Below, one piece after another: positions 33,701 to 48,700 of a stretch of DNA of 64,000 nucleotides. The stretch covers positions 57,299 to 121,298 of the forward strand of contig JASAMV010000664.1 in assembly GCA_030248065.1 (NCBI GenBank), in the 5' to 3' direction. Source of the DNA: Rhynchonema sp. JSB1_4. Lineage: Eukaryota; Nematoda; Chromadorea; Monhysterida; Xyalidae. The first letter of the stretch is position 1, and each line of letters starts with the position of its first letter. The notes beneath the pieces are model-generated. The model saw nothing but the letters and a program-made list of their open reading frames with translations. It was not told the origin of the DNA and did not search any database. A program made the translations under genes and the position numbers.

Positions 33701-36700
33701 GCAGTGCTACAACGAAGAAACAGCGTAAATCGTCGGCGACGCAGAGAAAGACGCGAAGAAGTTGGTTTATGGATTTTAGCATGCTCAAATTGTCGATCTC
33801 TAATTTTTTTAAATGTCGTGTTCGTCAGTCTTGACAAAATGATGTTTCACAGGCGCTCGAGCGTCAGATGACAGTGACGATTCGACCAAGATTGAATTCT
33901 ACGAACGTCCGTCCGAACAACGAGACAAACAGAGCAAAAAGGCGGCGCTGTCAAATTTGGCCAAATTGAGAAAGAAGAAAAGTGAGTTGAACCGTTTTCT
34001 GTCGCTGCTGTACAGCTTTTTGTTGTGTGGGTACGATCTGCGATGCTTGTGTTTCGAAAAAATCACGAAAACTTGTTTTGTTACTGAGTTAAATTCTTTT
34101 GGTTTGTCTCGCATTCATGGTTTTGGATTCTGTTTTTCCTTTTTTATTTTCGCAACATTCTCAGGATCGTTTCTGCGATCTTTCCCATCCAGTGTAGTGG
34201 CTGGGGGGGGGATGGGGGGGGGGGGGCCGCCCCCCCCCCCCCCCCCCAGGGGTACCTTGCAACCATCAATTTATGGTTTTTATAGGCAAAAATGGGTGTT
34301 TTTCGACCTCAAAAACCCAAAAATCGCGCGCTCCGCGCGCAAACCTCCATATAATAGGTATTTTAGGCAAATTTTAGGCCAAAATGCAAAAAAGTACCAA
34401 TTTTTCGGCCAAATTTGCAGTATAATGCATGCAAAAAGCACCCTTTTTTCGGACCTCAGGGGTACCTTGCAACCTCCCCCATTCATCTGGATCCATCCCC
34501 CCCAAGGGTACCTTGCAACCATCTGCCTGCCACTACACTGTTCCCATCTATGTGCGTTCTCAACAAAAATTTGTTTCCTGAATGTCCGTCCGTACATAAG
34601 CTGAATAGTAAATAAGGATCAGTAAAGGGTCTGTTTCACTGTTTTACCAAATGAACCACGTACGGAGTTTTTTGGTTACTGCCCCCGAATAGAGCCCCAT
34701 GGTGGGGCTCTATTCGGAATATGTTCCAAATAGAGCCCCATGGGGCTCTGTTCGGGATTTTTTCATTCGGCTTCCTAGTTTATTGTGCAAATTCACCGAT
34801 ATAAAAGGAACAAAACCAGCTATTTTACTTAATAATTCGTACCAAAGATTTTGCCTTTCTCTCGTATAGAACCTGAATTGCGTCCATACCAAGTATCTAT
34901 GTGCCGCAAGAGCGCGTAGCAGCCAGGCACGAACCGCATTCAAAAAGTACAAAACTTTTACATGGGGCTCCATTCGGAAGACGGTTAGAATAAAGCCGCA
35001 TATGGCTCTATTTGGGAATAAAAATAATTTAAAAAATCCGATTTCCCACCTACTGCCGATGTGCCGAATAGAGCCCCGGGGCGGTAACCGGAAAACTCCG
35101 GTACAATAACTAATTCGCCGAATTCATTATCATCTCACGTTTATCTACAGCATCACAACAAGCCAAACTCGACCTGGCGGATGTGTTCGGTGACGATGGG
35201 TCAGACGCGTCAGACAAGGAGGGCGGCGGCAAGTCTGAATCGAGTTCGAGTGCATCCGATAGGTCGATGTCCGACTCAGACAGGGACTCGGATGATGACC
35301 GCGACAGTCAGGACAGACACATGTCGAAGGAGGTGGGTAGTGTAACTAAATCGGTATCCTACTGTAAAATTTTTCCGAAAACCGTAAAAATCGCCCATTG
35401 TTTTACCTCCCAAATGCTCAAAATCGCTTGCTGGAGCAAGCATAACCCCAAAAATGACCGTTTTTCGCGCTTGCAAACCGATTTTGCTCAATTTTACTCT
35501 AAAAAATTGACTTTTTTTGAACAACCTCCCCGGGTATCCGAAATTTTTTATTTTGGGGGCAACCCCCCTGGTATCCGAGATTTTTCATATTTTTTGTAGC
35601 CGGTATTCGAAAATTTTCGATTTTGGGTATCCGTTATCCTGACTTTGATTTCCCAACGACACCACTGGCGAGAGTACTGACCGACATCGCTCCAACGCTT
35701 ATGAAATGCGGTGCTCGGTTTGCTGCTTCAAGACGGGATCAATTACCAACTATGATGTGACCAGCCAGTGACGTTCCAGATCGCACAACGCAGGGAGCTC
35801 GAGAAGATCCGTCTGTCTCGATTTCGACTGGCCAAGTTCTGTCACACGCCGTTCTTCGCGCGCACCGTATGTGGCTGTTATGTGCGCATCGGCATTGGCA
35901 CCAATCCACAGACCAAACAGGCTGTTTACAGGGTGAGGCTGGTGTGCGGCTGTGAAGCTTTGGGTGACATTTTTGACAAAAAAATGTGAAGGTGTCTAAA
36001 TTTTGTTCATTCACTCCATGTTATGCAATGTAAAAAATGTTGGTTTAGTGAATGGCGTATTTGTCAGGTTGCTGAGATCGTAGACGTTGTGCAAACGGGT
36101 AAGACGTATGATGTGGAAGGGACACGGACCAACAAAGGTGAGTGGTGGAATTGTAACAAGCGCCGTCTTGCTGTTTCCGACCGGACTCTTTCCTGACTTG
36201 GAATGCCAATTACTTGCGATAACGTGATAGTTTGTTTTTTCGAAGACACTGCACTGACACAGTGTCAATGAGCTAACTTGGCGAGCGGCACCGATTGGTA
36301 TATGAAGCTGGGGTCGATCCGATTGATGTGATCAGTGTGGGCAAACCGGTCTAATCACCAACTTTAATACTGGCCAATAATGCAATGGAAAACGAAATCA
36401 TACCAAAATTCAAACAATGCACTTATCGTGGCTTCATACTTCAAAACAAGATGAACCCAAATGCCTGACCAACCCAGTGCCTTGTGCCTTGACAGGACTG
36501 CGTTTGCGACACGGCAGCGACGAACGTGTGTATCGATTGGTGTTCTGTTCGAATCAGCCATTTACCGAGTCCGAATTCAATCATTGGATACAGGAAATGA
36601 AGTATAAAGTGCGTTTGCATCATAATTTTTTGTTTGTTCTCTTTCGACGTAATTTTTTTCGTTTTGATTGCAAATAATTGAAATGTTACAGAATCTACAA

Positions 36701-39700
36701 CTTCCCACCGAAGATCATGTGAAACGAAAAGTGGACGAAATACGAAAAGCACATCAACATGAATATACTGAGGAAGAGATTCAACAGGTTTGTGAGTTGG
36801 TGACGCTGCCATAACATTATTGTCCCTGTTGAACCTTGAACGTTTCCAATACAAACCAAAACTCAGTCTTGCGGCTTCAGATGGTGTCGGAGAAGAAACA
36901 GTTCCAAAAGAACCCAGTAAACTTCACGAAACGGAAGAACGAACTGCTTAAGCAAATGGTTAGTTATTTTTTGAAGGGTTACTTGCTGTCCGGTGTGCAA
37001 TGTTGCAGCAATAACTTTTGCTTCTTGGGGCTACCGCGCAATGCAATGCAAGGCTCTCTGACTCCGAAAATTAACTCGCATTGGACGTGTGTGTTTGTGG
37101 CTATGGCTTGGCGGGCCAGTGTGAGGCCACGTTAGTGTGGAACTTCAGCTGGCAGCAGGGCTATGGTGCTTGTCTTGCGTGAATGTGAGAGGGCGACTGT
37201 GCACGAAGAATGTGACAACGAAAACTTTTGTGTCATGGAATCAGGGTTTTTGTGGAGAGCGCACGCGCCAAGCCAGTGGTTGAAGATTTTTCATTCAATA
37301 TTTTATTAAAGTTGGTAGCACGCAGCAGTGAATAGTAACCGCAACATCATTGCCTTACCAAATATTGCTGGCTCGCAAAAAATAGCAATATAAAGAACAA
37401 ATTCTAAAATTAGAGGAAGCACTGACAATGTAAAGTAGAAATAGAGATTGAGCTCTAATGTGGAGCTTATTATGCACTTAGTAAGGGATTTGTACAAGAA
37501 ATGAACGAAAATTCAAGATACGCAATCACAATGATCTCAGACTGCATTCACCCTCAAACACTTTAACATCAAACAGAACTTTTTTATTTGGGTTTTCATT
37601 TACAAATTTATCAGACAAATGACGCAAACAAACGGACACGTACAGTTAGTTACATACAGCTAATTACATAACTGGTTTTTCACGTAGCAATTTTGTGACA
37701 GCAAGAATACAAACGAAAACATCAACAAGCAAAGATAAACGGTTGTACTGCAGAAGGCGCCAATGCGTTTCCATAAATTAGCAAGGGATATCAATAAATA
37801 TGAGACGCATCGGTGCCTACTCAAGGTTAAGACAGGAACACATACCCTTACACAAACTGGTGTGAAACATCATCGTTTACGGCATCTGCTGCGTGGTGCC
37901 CTGAGGAGTGCCGGTTATTTTTCTCCAATTCATAAACTTCAAGAACGTCTCGACTCCGAAGATCACCGTCATTATGACGCAGAAAATCTGAAAGTTTGGT
38001 AGTGCTCAATAAAGAGATGGCCAAATAACCATTCCTTGGCGCCTCATCAACTGTGGTTAACCGGATGAATAAAGCTGATCATTTTACCACCAAAACATTA
38101 CATTTACAATGACGATTCGTCTATGACGAACTGCCAGATCTGCAGTTTTATTAAAAGACCAATCTACTCATGGAAGTGGAACTTTGATGAAGAGCGGAGC
38201 AAATTAAAAAAAACCCGGGTGGAAGAAAAGCCCACTTTCCCGATTTCACCCAGCCACAAAATAACCATGCCCCCAACAACCCACCACTGCGAGCACATTG
38301 CCTCCAGTTGCCCAGCCGGCTGCCGCGCCGACCATGAACCAAAGGGCGATGAAGTACGCGATTGTGCCTTTCAGATAGAATCCGAGCTCCTAAACAGTAT
38401 GGTCCGACTTGTCATTTTTTTGTTCTGAGGAACATAGTGGCCAGTTCCATCAATCATGAAAAACATTCTTGTATAAATATGGTAACAGTGACAGGGTGAC
38501 ACACATATTACAGTCAAATCAACATACAAAGAGCGCGACGCCGTTCCTGGTGCGTTCGTCAGCGAGCAGATGCGGGAAGCAGACGTAGAGCGTCATGAAC
38601 ACGTTCACCATGCACATGACCGACCAGGACAGGAACGACACCCACAGAATCGCTGCCAGACCGTAGCGCGACGAGATGGCGCACATGAACGTAATGAACG
38701 CGACCACCTGCGGAATTGGAAAGAACATTGCAGCATTGTGATCGGCAATCATACCATGGTTGTCTGAACAAGTGCGAACAATGTCTTTGCAAAAGATCGC
38801 GTTGAACCCAATTCGATCTTACCCCGGTGACGATCTTGAGAAGACCGGGTAACGATTTGGCGTACGAGAAATCCATTTGTTGACGTTGCGACTGGGGCAG
38901 CACCCGTTGGGCGTTCTTGGTGAGCACGGCGGGCACCTGAATGGTTGAAATTAAAGGTTTAAAGTCGACATCGTTGATTGAATGAAATCACGTTGCCTGC
39001 AGTAGTTGGCTCGTAGGCTGTTCGGCCATGTTGGTCTGTGTTTCTGACATCATGAGCCAAGCACACTGTGATTAACTCACCGGCTTGTACTACGGTCTAG
39101 ATCACTGGCAATAACACAGCCTTGCGATGGCAAGAGGTAACAGGTCAAACACGAGCTGGTATCGGCTTGTGACAGGCGCTCTAATTTTTTATAGATTATG
39201 GAATTAATTTGCAAATGCGTTTGCACTGAAGGTAACTGAAGTACAAGATATCGCGTTTCGCAGGGCAAAAAGCACGATTGGCAGTAAATACTATTTGTTG
39301 TGTTGGAAGGTAAGCCGGTGGTTGGCTACGTAACAGGTTTGTGTGCTGCTGGCAGTGCACCTAATATTCGCCAAACCGACGACTTACTGTGTCACTGAGC
39401 AGTAGCAGCAACAGAGTTGGCCGCACAGCTGTGCAACTTCAATAAAAAAGTCTCTTCTTTGCTAAAGCTCAGCTCGGTAATACGGCGTGTGAATAGACGG
39501 ATTGGTTCAACCCAAGTCCGTATAACTGCTTCTTTTCTGCCGCCGCACAACAACCAAAGCACCCACACACCTACAACTCCACTATTACTACCTATCGGTG
39601 TATATAACTCAGTACTTGTTGTGCTGTAACAGCTGAGCTCCACAAAATATCGCTGTTTTGTGCACACGTGCTTCAGCATTGTGTTCGTTTTTCACCACCG

Positions 39701-42700
39701 TGTAAACCTGCACCAGGCGCACACACTGCAAACGTGTTCGCAGCGCTGTGGTGCAGGTCTACCTACCAATGCATGTAGTTGACCTATCCAGGCTGGTTTG
39801 CCCATTGGGCGCGCGCAGCGTCAGTGACCAAACAATGCATATTATATTGTTGTAAACTGAAACTCGACTTGAGTATGTTAGTGGATTAACCCCTGGTTGT
39901 GTGTGAGTCTACATGGTGATTGTTACAACCTCCCAGGACATATGTAACATCTGCCCAACTAATAACAATAACGTGGCATAACAGGTGACAAAAATGAGTA
40001 TTTCTCTGCCCGTGGCGTGGCTATCTGAACGGTCTTTCCAAAATGAAAAATTTGGAGCACCATCACGTTGAATGGCTGAGCAGTTTTTTTTCTGACAGAA
40101 TCTGTCAACGTTAGGAAGTCCGGATTTTAAAAACACCCGGTTACGCTGTAAGAATTGGTGGCTGACAAACTTGAGCCCCAGCAAAGCATCACGGAACAGG
40201 TGCTCAAAGTAAGATTTGCGTACTCCGCTGTAAAATACCTGCCATGATTCTCAGCGGTGTCCCCTGAGCTGATCTTGTGTCTGTGTGCTTTTCAAAGTTG
40301 AATGTTTTAAAGTTGATAAATCAGTTGCAAAAGGGAGAATTTTTTGTTCGGGTATTCGTAGTAACGGGTTTGAGCGTTACAGCGACGTCAACAAACCTTG
40401 ATCTTTCTGCTCCTGTTCTGCCCGTTGACGGTGTCGGCATCGGCACCCACAGTTCCCACGGGCGAAATGTTGGGTCCTCCCTTGTCTGGGCTGTTCGACA
40501 TTTTGGTCGTTGTTACCACGGTGGTCTCCTGCAGATATGGTTGACATTCAACGCAAGTCGTTCGTTTGACTATTGATTACAAAAACTTACTGCTTTAGTT
40601 TCCTGTTCGCTGAATTCACAGCGAATGTTTTCAATCGAAAGTCCTCACTACATACCTGATGCTCGATAACAGCGGCGTCGCTCATTCGTGTTTGCGATCA
40701 AAAGCTGTTCTGCTGTCGGAAAAAGCTACGTACGATTATATTCGTATTTGTACGAAATGCTCAGATTTTGTGTCGACTGTGCAGTGTAGTACTTCCGAAT
40801 GAATTTTGACTCTCGCGGCGTTCGGCAGCAATAAAATACAGTGAAATTTCGTATCGCACTTTACTTCGCAGCCAAGGTGCTGTTTGCTGTCGCTGTGTCG
40901 GACGGTTGATGTTGTAGATTTGTGTGTTTGTTTGTTTGTTGTTTGGTCAACGTTTTTCACAAACACACACGCACACACAACACGGCGCTGCTCAATCCGT
41001 TCGCTTTGACGCCACCCAGTATGTTCTGAAAGTGTGCACGTTTGTTGTCACTTTAAGGTCTGCGGTACAGTAATTTGTTTCGACCATACTGGAGATCAGA
41101 ACGATCAAGATTGAGATATCGTGATATTAAAACGGACAGGCGTACTGACTGACATGGATTTGAGCACAATTTGTCGCTTATGATCAAATAACAAACATTG
41201 CGTTGTAACTCTATAGCCCCTTTTTAGAAATGGAATACAGAAAAACCGTAAATCCGTGCGTAATGCTTACGTGCGCATCTGTGTATCTCTTTTTGTTGAA
41301 AAAGTGCATAGATTACGAAATCAATGTGAACATGGTAGAATCGTGACAATCTGGCAGTGGCAGCAAGCTTCCAATGCTCACACAATGGGTCAAATTGTTG
41401 TGTTTGTAACTTTTTGTATGCAAAAAGTTCACGTCAAGATTGGCTAAAGTCAAATGACCCGTTTGTGGGAAGGTGAATTTTAGTCAGTTTTTTGCAGGGC
41501 AGCAATTTCAACAAGTCAAATACAGGGCAAGGAGCAAAATGTAACCTATAACCCACAATTGAGGTGCGCAATGACGCATGGCGTGGTGTACGGACAAGTG
41601 CACACAGACCTCTTGATTGCAGTTGCACCATAGTATGGTATAAATGGCAACGTGAATCATTTATATAAATACGAATGCGTAATACTACAAAAGTGGATAA
41701 CTGAACAAATCGATGTTGAAAAAAAGTAAAACATGTCAACTGCGATCAATGTTGCATGGCCATGTTTAGATGCAAAGTGGCCAACAAGTCAAATAATGTT
41801 GAATGCAGCATGGAGATTAGACTGCAACAATAAAAAGGCATGAAGGATAAAAACACTGTGATTGCGATCAGATTTGTTCTGATGTCGAGTTTCGTTGCAG
41901 CTCTTTGTTGCACGTGTTGCTGTGGCCCAAGAAAGTGTCTTATCTCAACACTACCAGGTTAGATCAAAGTTATTGTCCACAGGCTATGCTGTATGTGACA
42001 TCCGTCGGTGTTAAACAACAAGAAAACACCCCACATTTCTTGTCGCGAAAGTTTGATGGGCACGAAATAAGGCGCATAAAACATAAGCGTAATGCAACTG
42101 AAGTGTCAAACACTGCAACGTACTGTAATACGCGAACAGAATCTGTAAATTATCGCACTTCGTGTTTAACCGAAAGAAAATTACGATTTATGAGAGCTGA
42201 TAAGGTGAGTTGATACTGGTCTCCGTTTTTGCACAGTGACACATAAACGAATGCACGCGAAAGTTTGATTATGAACGGATCTACAAAAAGTTTTATATTG
42301 TTTGAAAAACGAGAGGCGAGATTGAGATTTGTTAAATTTTATTCGTCTGTGTTTTTCAGACGCCAGGTCATAAATGTAGATTGAATCTTAACGCAAGTTG
42401 ACTGCATCATAGATTTGACGAAAAAAGTTTTTAAGTTGATTACTCATATCTGTGTTCGTTCGGCAGATAAAAACCGTTCAAAATATTATCGTTTGTTGTG
42501 CTCATGTCGAACGCTGCGTTATTAAAGTTAGGCGCCTTGCGTTTCTATGTCGGAGACTCGACACTGAACGACAAATGAGAAAATTGGATATTTTTGCTTG
42601 TCCAATTTCTATGTCATGCAGACGGGGCAGGTTACAGCTGACATCGCGACTCTAATCGAACAGTGTCAAAACGTATGGCAATTTTCAAAATTACGATTGT

Positions 42701-45700
42701 TGCTTTTTTGCTGTAACTCAGTTTGGACTGTGGGAACATTTCGACAGCTATTAATTTTCCCTAGTCTGCTTGAGCAAGTTGCTCGTGCGAATGTGCAAAT
42801 GTAAACGGTTACATCAACTTGACATGTCGACGACGCTGAGATTTACAGCGCGTTCAGACAAATCAGAGCTGTGTTTCGCCTAGTAGTAGCATTCAGCGAG
42901 GCTGAAATATATATGTACATAGGTACATATACATAGGTGAATTCAAAATGGCGCAATGTTTAGCGTTCTGCAACCCGACAGATACAAATTGGATTTCATT
43001 AATATCCAACATGGCCCATGCCAACGCACGGAACAGATGCTACATCGAGCAAGATTACATTATGATTGTAAGGCAGTGCGACGTGTGCTAAATAATAACA
43101 AATTACCAGGGCGCAACTGAACAAATCAGTAACACATGTTACCCCAGTTCTTCTCGTGAACTGACCAGAGAACACACCTAGAGCCACAGAGAACAGAACT
43201 CATTTGACAACGACGTGTGACTGACAGATACCGACTATAGATCATGGATTCGTTGGCTGGACTGCCTTGACGCTGATGCATTGATTGCGTTCCGAAGCTT
43301 ACAAGTTTAGTATTGGTTAGAAAATTCGTGGTCCAGAAAACATAAATCTGACCAGAGTGTCCGGGCGGTTTCCGTGGAAAATTTTCAATTTAGAGCCCGC
43401 GAGGGCTCTATTCTGGGGCTTCAAGTGAAAACTCCTATAAGTGTAGCTTGACTTGCTTCCATCAAAATCGCAGTGCGACTGCACAACACCTGTCTGCTAA
43501 ACACACAGATGAAGACTGGATGGCATTCGTTTCCAGATCCCACACACATGGGTGAAATAATTTTAAAAAACGCTGATAAGCCTGGTGAAGCCACAAACCT
43601 GATGTGGGAATGTGAGAAAGAACGAGCCAGGCACGGCCATGTCCCGTTTGTTTGGCCGAAACATGATACTTTCAACAGAATATCATCATTATGTGTGAAA
43701 AACTCGTGTGTGACATCGCATACGCACAGAGAACAAATGTAAAATGCGGCGAATCGTTGCGTCTCTCTACATTATTGATCTTCAACTGCCCAGATTGGCT
43801 TGAAAGTAAACGTCATGTTTTCGACGTGTTTTAGCCCCTATTGCAAGTGAAAAATTACCCACCTGCATAGCAGCAATGTGTTCATGTGAACTGTGCACTG
43901 TAATGAGTTTGAAACTTTAGCAACGCGGTGCACACACAGGATGTGGTCTTGTCTTTCGCTGTTACGTCCTTTAGAGAATGATCCTTAATGAAATAACCGA
44001 CTGCGCGAAAGAACAACCTGTTGGGAAACATGTGGCCATAGTCACGCTGATTTGTTTGCCACCGAGGTATGCACCCCTATGCTTTTACGAACACGCACCC
44101 TTGTAGAAACATACATAATTTTTTGTCGTTAAAGCAGCGGGTACGGGTAAGACAACTTTATGTTGTCATGTTTTTTTTATCGAAAATGCTCGAAACACAC
44201 AAAAGCTTCAAAATATGAAAAAACTGATGATTGCTATTCGTTGGCGAGGTAGTCATGTTTGTCAGAAGCAAACATGAGGACCTAAAGCATTCTGATGACA
44301 GACAGCAATACGTACTGCTTTAGCCGTAAATGGCTACCTAGACACGTTTTATTCCTCTAACATCTACCCAAGCCATGACAATACGCAACTGGTTTTTTGC
44401 GTGGCGATATAAAGACGGATGCAGCGTTATGGATTTCGAAATTTTACGTTTTACTGTATGCACGCACACGTGTCGGCCATTTCACTTTGGAGCATGTGCA
44501 AAACTGAAATACCCGGCCACAAAAAATAGAAAAACTGAACTGAACAGAGCAGCATGTGTGCACGATTTCAGGCCAGCCTTACAGCGCAAAGGATGATGGA
44601 GTCCAGACTGGGTGCAATGAAAAAATGTGCACAAACAAGCACGCACTGGCATAATCCAGGTGCACATTCGCAGTGCATTGTCCTCTCAGCTGCGCCTGTC
44701 CCATCGAACACACAATGCGCACTAAACCGGTTGTGTCCCCAGAATAAAAATAAGTATAAAATATTCAACCTTGATGTGGTATTAATCGATGCCAAATCAT
44801 ATACGCCATAATTTAGTGATTAGAGTGGATAGAGTAGACCGCTATGCAGGTTACTTCAGGCGCCCAGTTTGGATTTGTGCACCGCAGCAGTCTGAATGCA
44901 AACTCTCCACAAACATACAAGAGCGTCACATGCGTATGTTAACCGTCAAAAGAAAGAAAAACTGCAATAGGTTGAAAAATGGTCATATTCGCTGTGACAT
45001 CTATGACTGATGATGGCAGTAAAAGTGCACCATCAGAGTAGGCAGAATCGAAAAAAACACGTTGCTTTGCGAACTCCCTGGGGTAAACTGTAAAACGAGC
45101 AGTTCAGTCAGAGGGTGCCTTTTTGTGCCGTTTTAGTTGAATGGTCAAGCCCAACCACATGACATTGTGAGAGTTCAGATTATAGTGGCTGGCCATGACA
45201 CAATGTGACATGGGACAAAAGCGGTAACGGAAATCCTTTGACGCTTCACTAGCAGCCGACTGGTTGTAGAGCTTCATTGTGCACCCAACATCCGCGCACA
45301 ACGCCGGTTTCTGTCAATGCTAATGCAGTTTGGTCTTCTGCTCCGCAAACAATACGATCTGGAGCTTAGGGACAAGCAGAGGCCATTGTTAGCATTTGGG
45401 GGAAACAACGCGAAGACCAATCAGAAGCTGAAATGGCACATAGCGACTGTGAAGGCACGAGAGGTCTGTGCCATGCAGTGTGCAAGGCTTGCGGCTTGAA
45501 GTGGCCGGTGCAAAACGCGAAGACGCACTCAAGCTGAATGACCGAATGCTGTGCGGCTGCATTCAAATTGCATGCGCACGTTCGCGAGCTCTTATCTCGA
45601 TTGTGTTTAAAGTCGGGATGTCGTTCCGGAACTATTCAGTTCATGTTCTCGTCACTAACGAACGATTGCATTCAGCCACAGTTACTCCAAGCACTAACCA

Positions 45701-48700
45701 CAGTCGTAAAATGGATAAGCTAAATTGAATAGCAAACACAAAAGCAAGACATCCACAAAACCGGATTGGCCTGATGCTTGAGAATGGCTGACTGGAGCTG
45801 ATCACCCGTTCCGTCATTTATACACACGAGCACTACTGTTCTATAATGCTGACTTATCTGTCCCGGCGACTGCAGTGCGCCTTCTATCAACATGCGAACG
45901 GGCTGATAAATATAACACGGATATCGAGCGCAAATACCCTAATGGATTGATGCCCGTGGCTCGAAATCTGAGCCGGAAGCGCGCGCTCCATCTTTGCATC
46001 TTCAAGAATTTATGAAGCGACGAAGTGCATTGTTTCGCACCACTTTGGACGACAGCGTGCGTGCCTGGTGAAGCTGAAGTGGCTGGGCGCGGCCATCTGA
46101 ACCCAAGGTGCCAGGCGGTGTGAAGGACCAAACAAATGCGCCATGTTTGCTGCCACAGCATGTGGATCTCACACGAAGCTTGCCGGGGATAGAAAGACGA
46201 AAGAATTGATGCGCATAGTTCAACTAGGGTCTGTCAGATAAGAAGACTCGGCCCTTGATTGATGCCATGTCAGTCAATGAGGCATTTTTGCGTGTACATT
46301 TTAAAATCTTGGCAAGTAAGTGAGTGATCGATCGGGATATACCAGATGAAACTTCACGAAACGCGGTTCAGCATCTGGTGGTGCACTTGTTGACAGAGAT
46401 TGTTGTTGTTTATGGCTAAAACTACGAAGGAGTTTCAACAGCGCAGCTGCACACACAAGTCGAAAGCAAACTGCCAAAGTCACAGTGTCACACGGCGAGC
46501 AGCCGGCTCTAATGCGCGTTAATATTCTCCAGCCAGTGTAATATATCAGGGCTATCATGGCCTCCCGCAAACGTAAATGCACTTTTTGTCAAGGTCGTTT
46601 AGGGGTTGTTTGAAAAAATGCATTTGAGCGTGCGTAACGCTTGATTCAGACTTTGGAATTTTCATATCTGACAGTAGCTTGCAGAAGTGCAAACAGCCTC
46701 CTCCATCCATACCTGCACAGCCGCACAGTTACCTAACATTGACGTAATCGTAACGGAGCGACACGACTTTTAAGATTGCGATAAATGTGAATTCCTAGAA
46801 AAGTAGGCGCGCATTTGCGTGCATACATATCTACATCAGCGATACTACAATGTGTGTACGTGAGAACAACAAGACGGTAGTCAGTGTAGGAAAGAAAAGA
46901 TAAACTAAATTTACTACCTCATTGTATTTACTTAGCCAAGTTGAGATAAAGATTACAACAGAAGGAGGGGAAGTGGGTATGTACGGTCAGGGCTCCACAG
47001 GTGGGCTTTGAACGCATTTAGGTTGCATACCACTACAGTGTTGCTACTGCCTCAAAATTGCGCAATTTTACACACCGCCGCTTTGAAACGAATTTAGGAC
47101 ACAGATCTGGTACGTTTGCGTGAACAGTATGTACAACTGATCGCTCGATTAGATCAGTCTCCTGATGCTATGATGTTGTGACGTTTTGCAACACACGTTT
47201 GACAGCCTATTGAGAACAGACTATACAAAAGCACTTGGAATCTGGCCTGAATGCTTTTGAGCGTGCAATGCCAAGCTATGCCAAAAAAGTGAAAGTTGGC
47301 AAAAACTAAACACACCGTCGTTGAAAATGATTGATTATTCCTCTTTAAGGCAAACACTGCGACAAAAGACTGAATTCGAGGTTATAGCTTTAACTCACAG
47401 TGCAGCCATAAGCTGCGCTTGTGTGATGTTAGTCCTGTCTGCAACATCAAAGTCCTGCTCGAAATTACTTGTTCAGCGATGATCAGAAGAGTTTGCACTT
47501 ACATGCGGAGAAGAGTATATTACACACACACACACGGTAGTTTTTCACCGAGACAAAGTAGCTGCCTGGAGGTCAATGTCCAGGCGCTTGAATAAAACAA
47601 GAGACGCGAAAAATACAGTGCCTCGAGAGAACAAGAATCGCAACTGCTTAGCGTGTGAGACATGCATGCAATGAAACAAGAAACAATAACTTCAATGTAA
47701 GTAATCTTCAACATGCGGTATGAATGAATATTTGTGGGCCAGGTCCGCTTTCGCGATCCAAACGCTCGAGTCGAATTGTTCATCGACTATTGCGCCTTGC
47801 CCTTGGAAAAGAATGGCTGTAGACTCTGGAAGGAGAAGAAAAGGTTGTGTTGCAAATGTTAGCACCTAATGTTCCAGCTCATTTTGTTTGCGGAATGTCT
47901 TACTGTTCATCAAACCTAAGTGATCTTTTCATAAACGCAGTTATATACTGCAGTTTGGTATCCTGCACATCTTCGCAAGTCACCGTTGGACCGCCCAGCG
48001 TGTGGATACGCTGATATCGGTATTTGGGGCAACTGCAGAGAAAATGCTCTGCTGACTCAACTTCCAGCCCGCATCCGTCACAGATGGGATTGTCGGTCAG
48101 ACCGATTGTGTGCATGTGCTTTTTTACAGCACAGTGACCAGTGAACACACCTATTATAGCCCTTAGCTCCTGTCTTTTCAGGGACAGGAGCTTTTTTGTT
48201 TTAACCAGATCCACGGACGTGATGAATAGCTTGCTCTGTCTGCAGCCTTGTTCAGACAGCCATTTATTTTGTAGGCCTTCTAGAAGCCAAGATGTTACCC
48301 GTGATTTACCTAGTTTTGGAGCCACCCCCAGGGCCGGTTCCGGCCCGGTGAGGCGTTTGTACCGCCCTTTCCTGGCCATTTGGTCAGCCTTGATGTTTCC
48401 TTTGATACCTGCGTGACCGGGCACCCATTTTAACATCAAATTATTCTTAGAACCAACCACATTTAGAGCGGCACGGCATTCATTCACCAGTTTCGATGAT
48501 GTTTTGCACGATTCCAAAGATTGGAGAGCGGATCTACAATCTGAGAAGATCGTAATTGTGTTTTCTTTCATATTTTTGTTACATAGTAGATGAGCGGCTT
48601 TTAGGATGGCGTATACCTCGGCTTGATAAACCGTTGTGAGGTTGCCTAGTCCATAGCTGAGTTCTTTATCCTGGAGAATAACACCCGAGCCGGTGTATCC

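Noticed and set aside
47521..47535. Short CA repeat
   Set aside because: A simple dinucleotide run of no evident significance.
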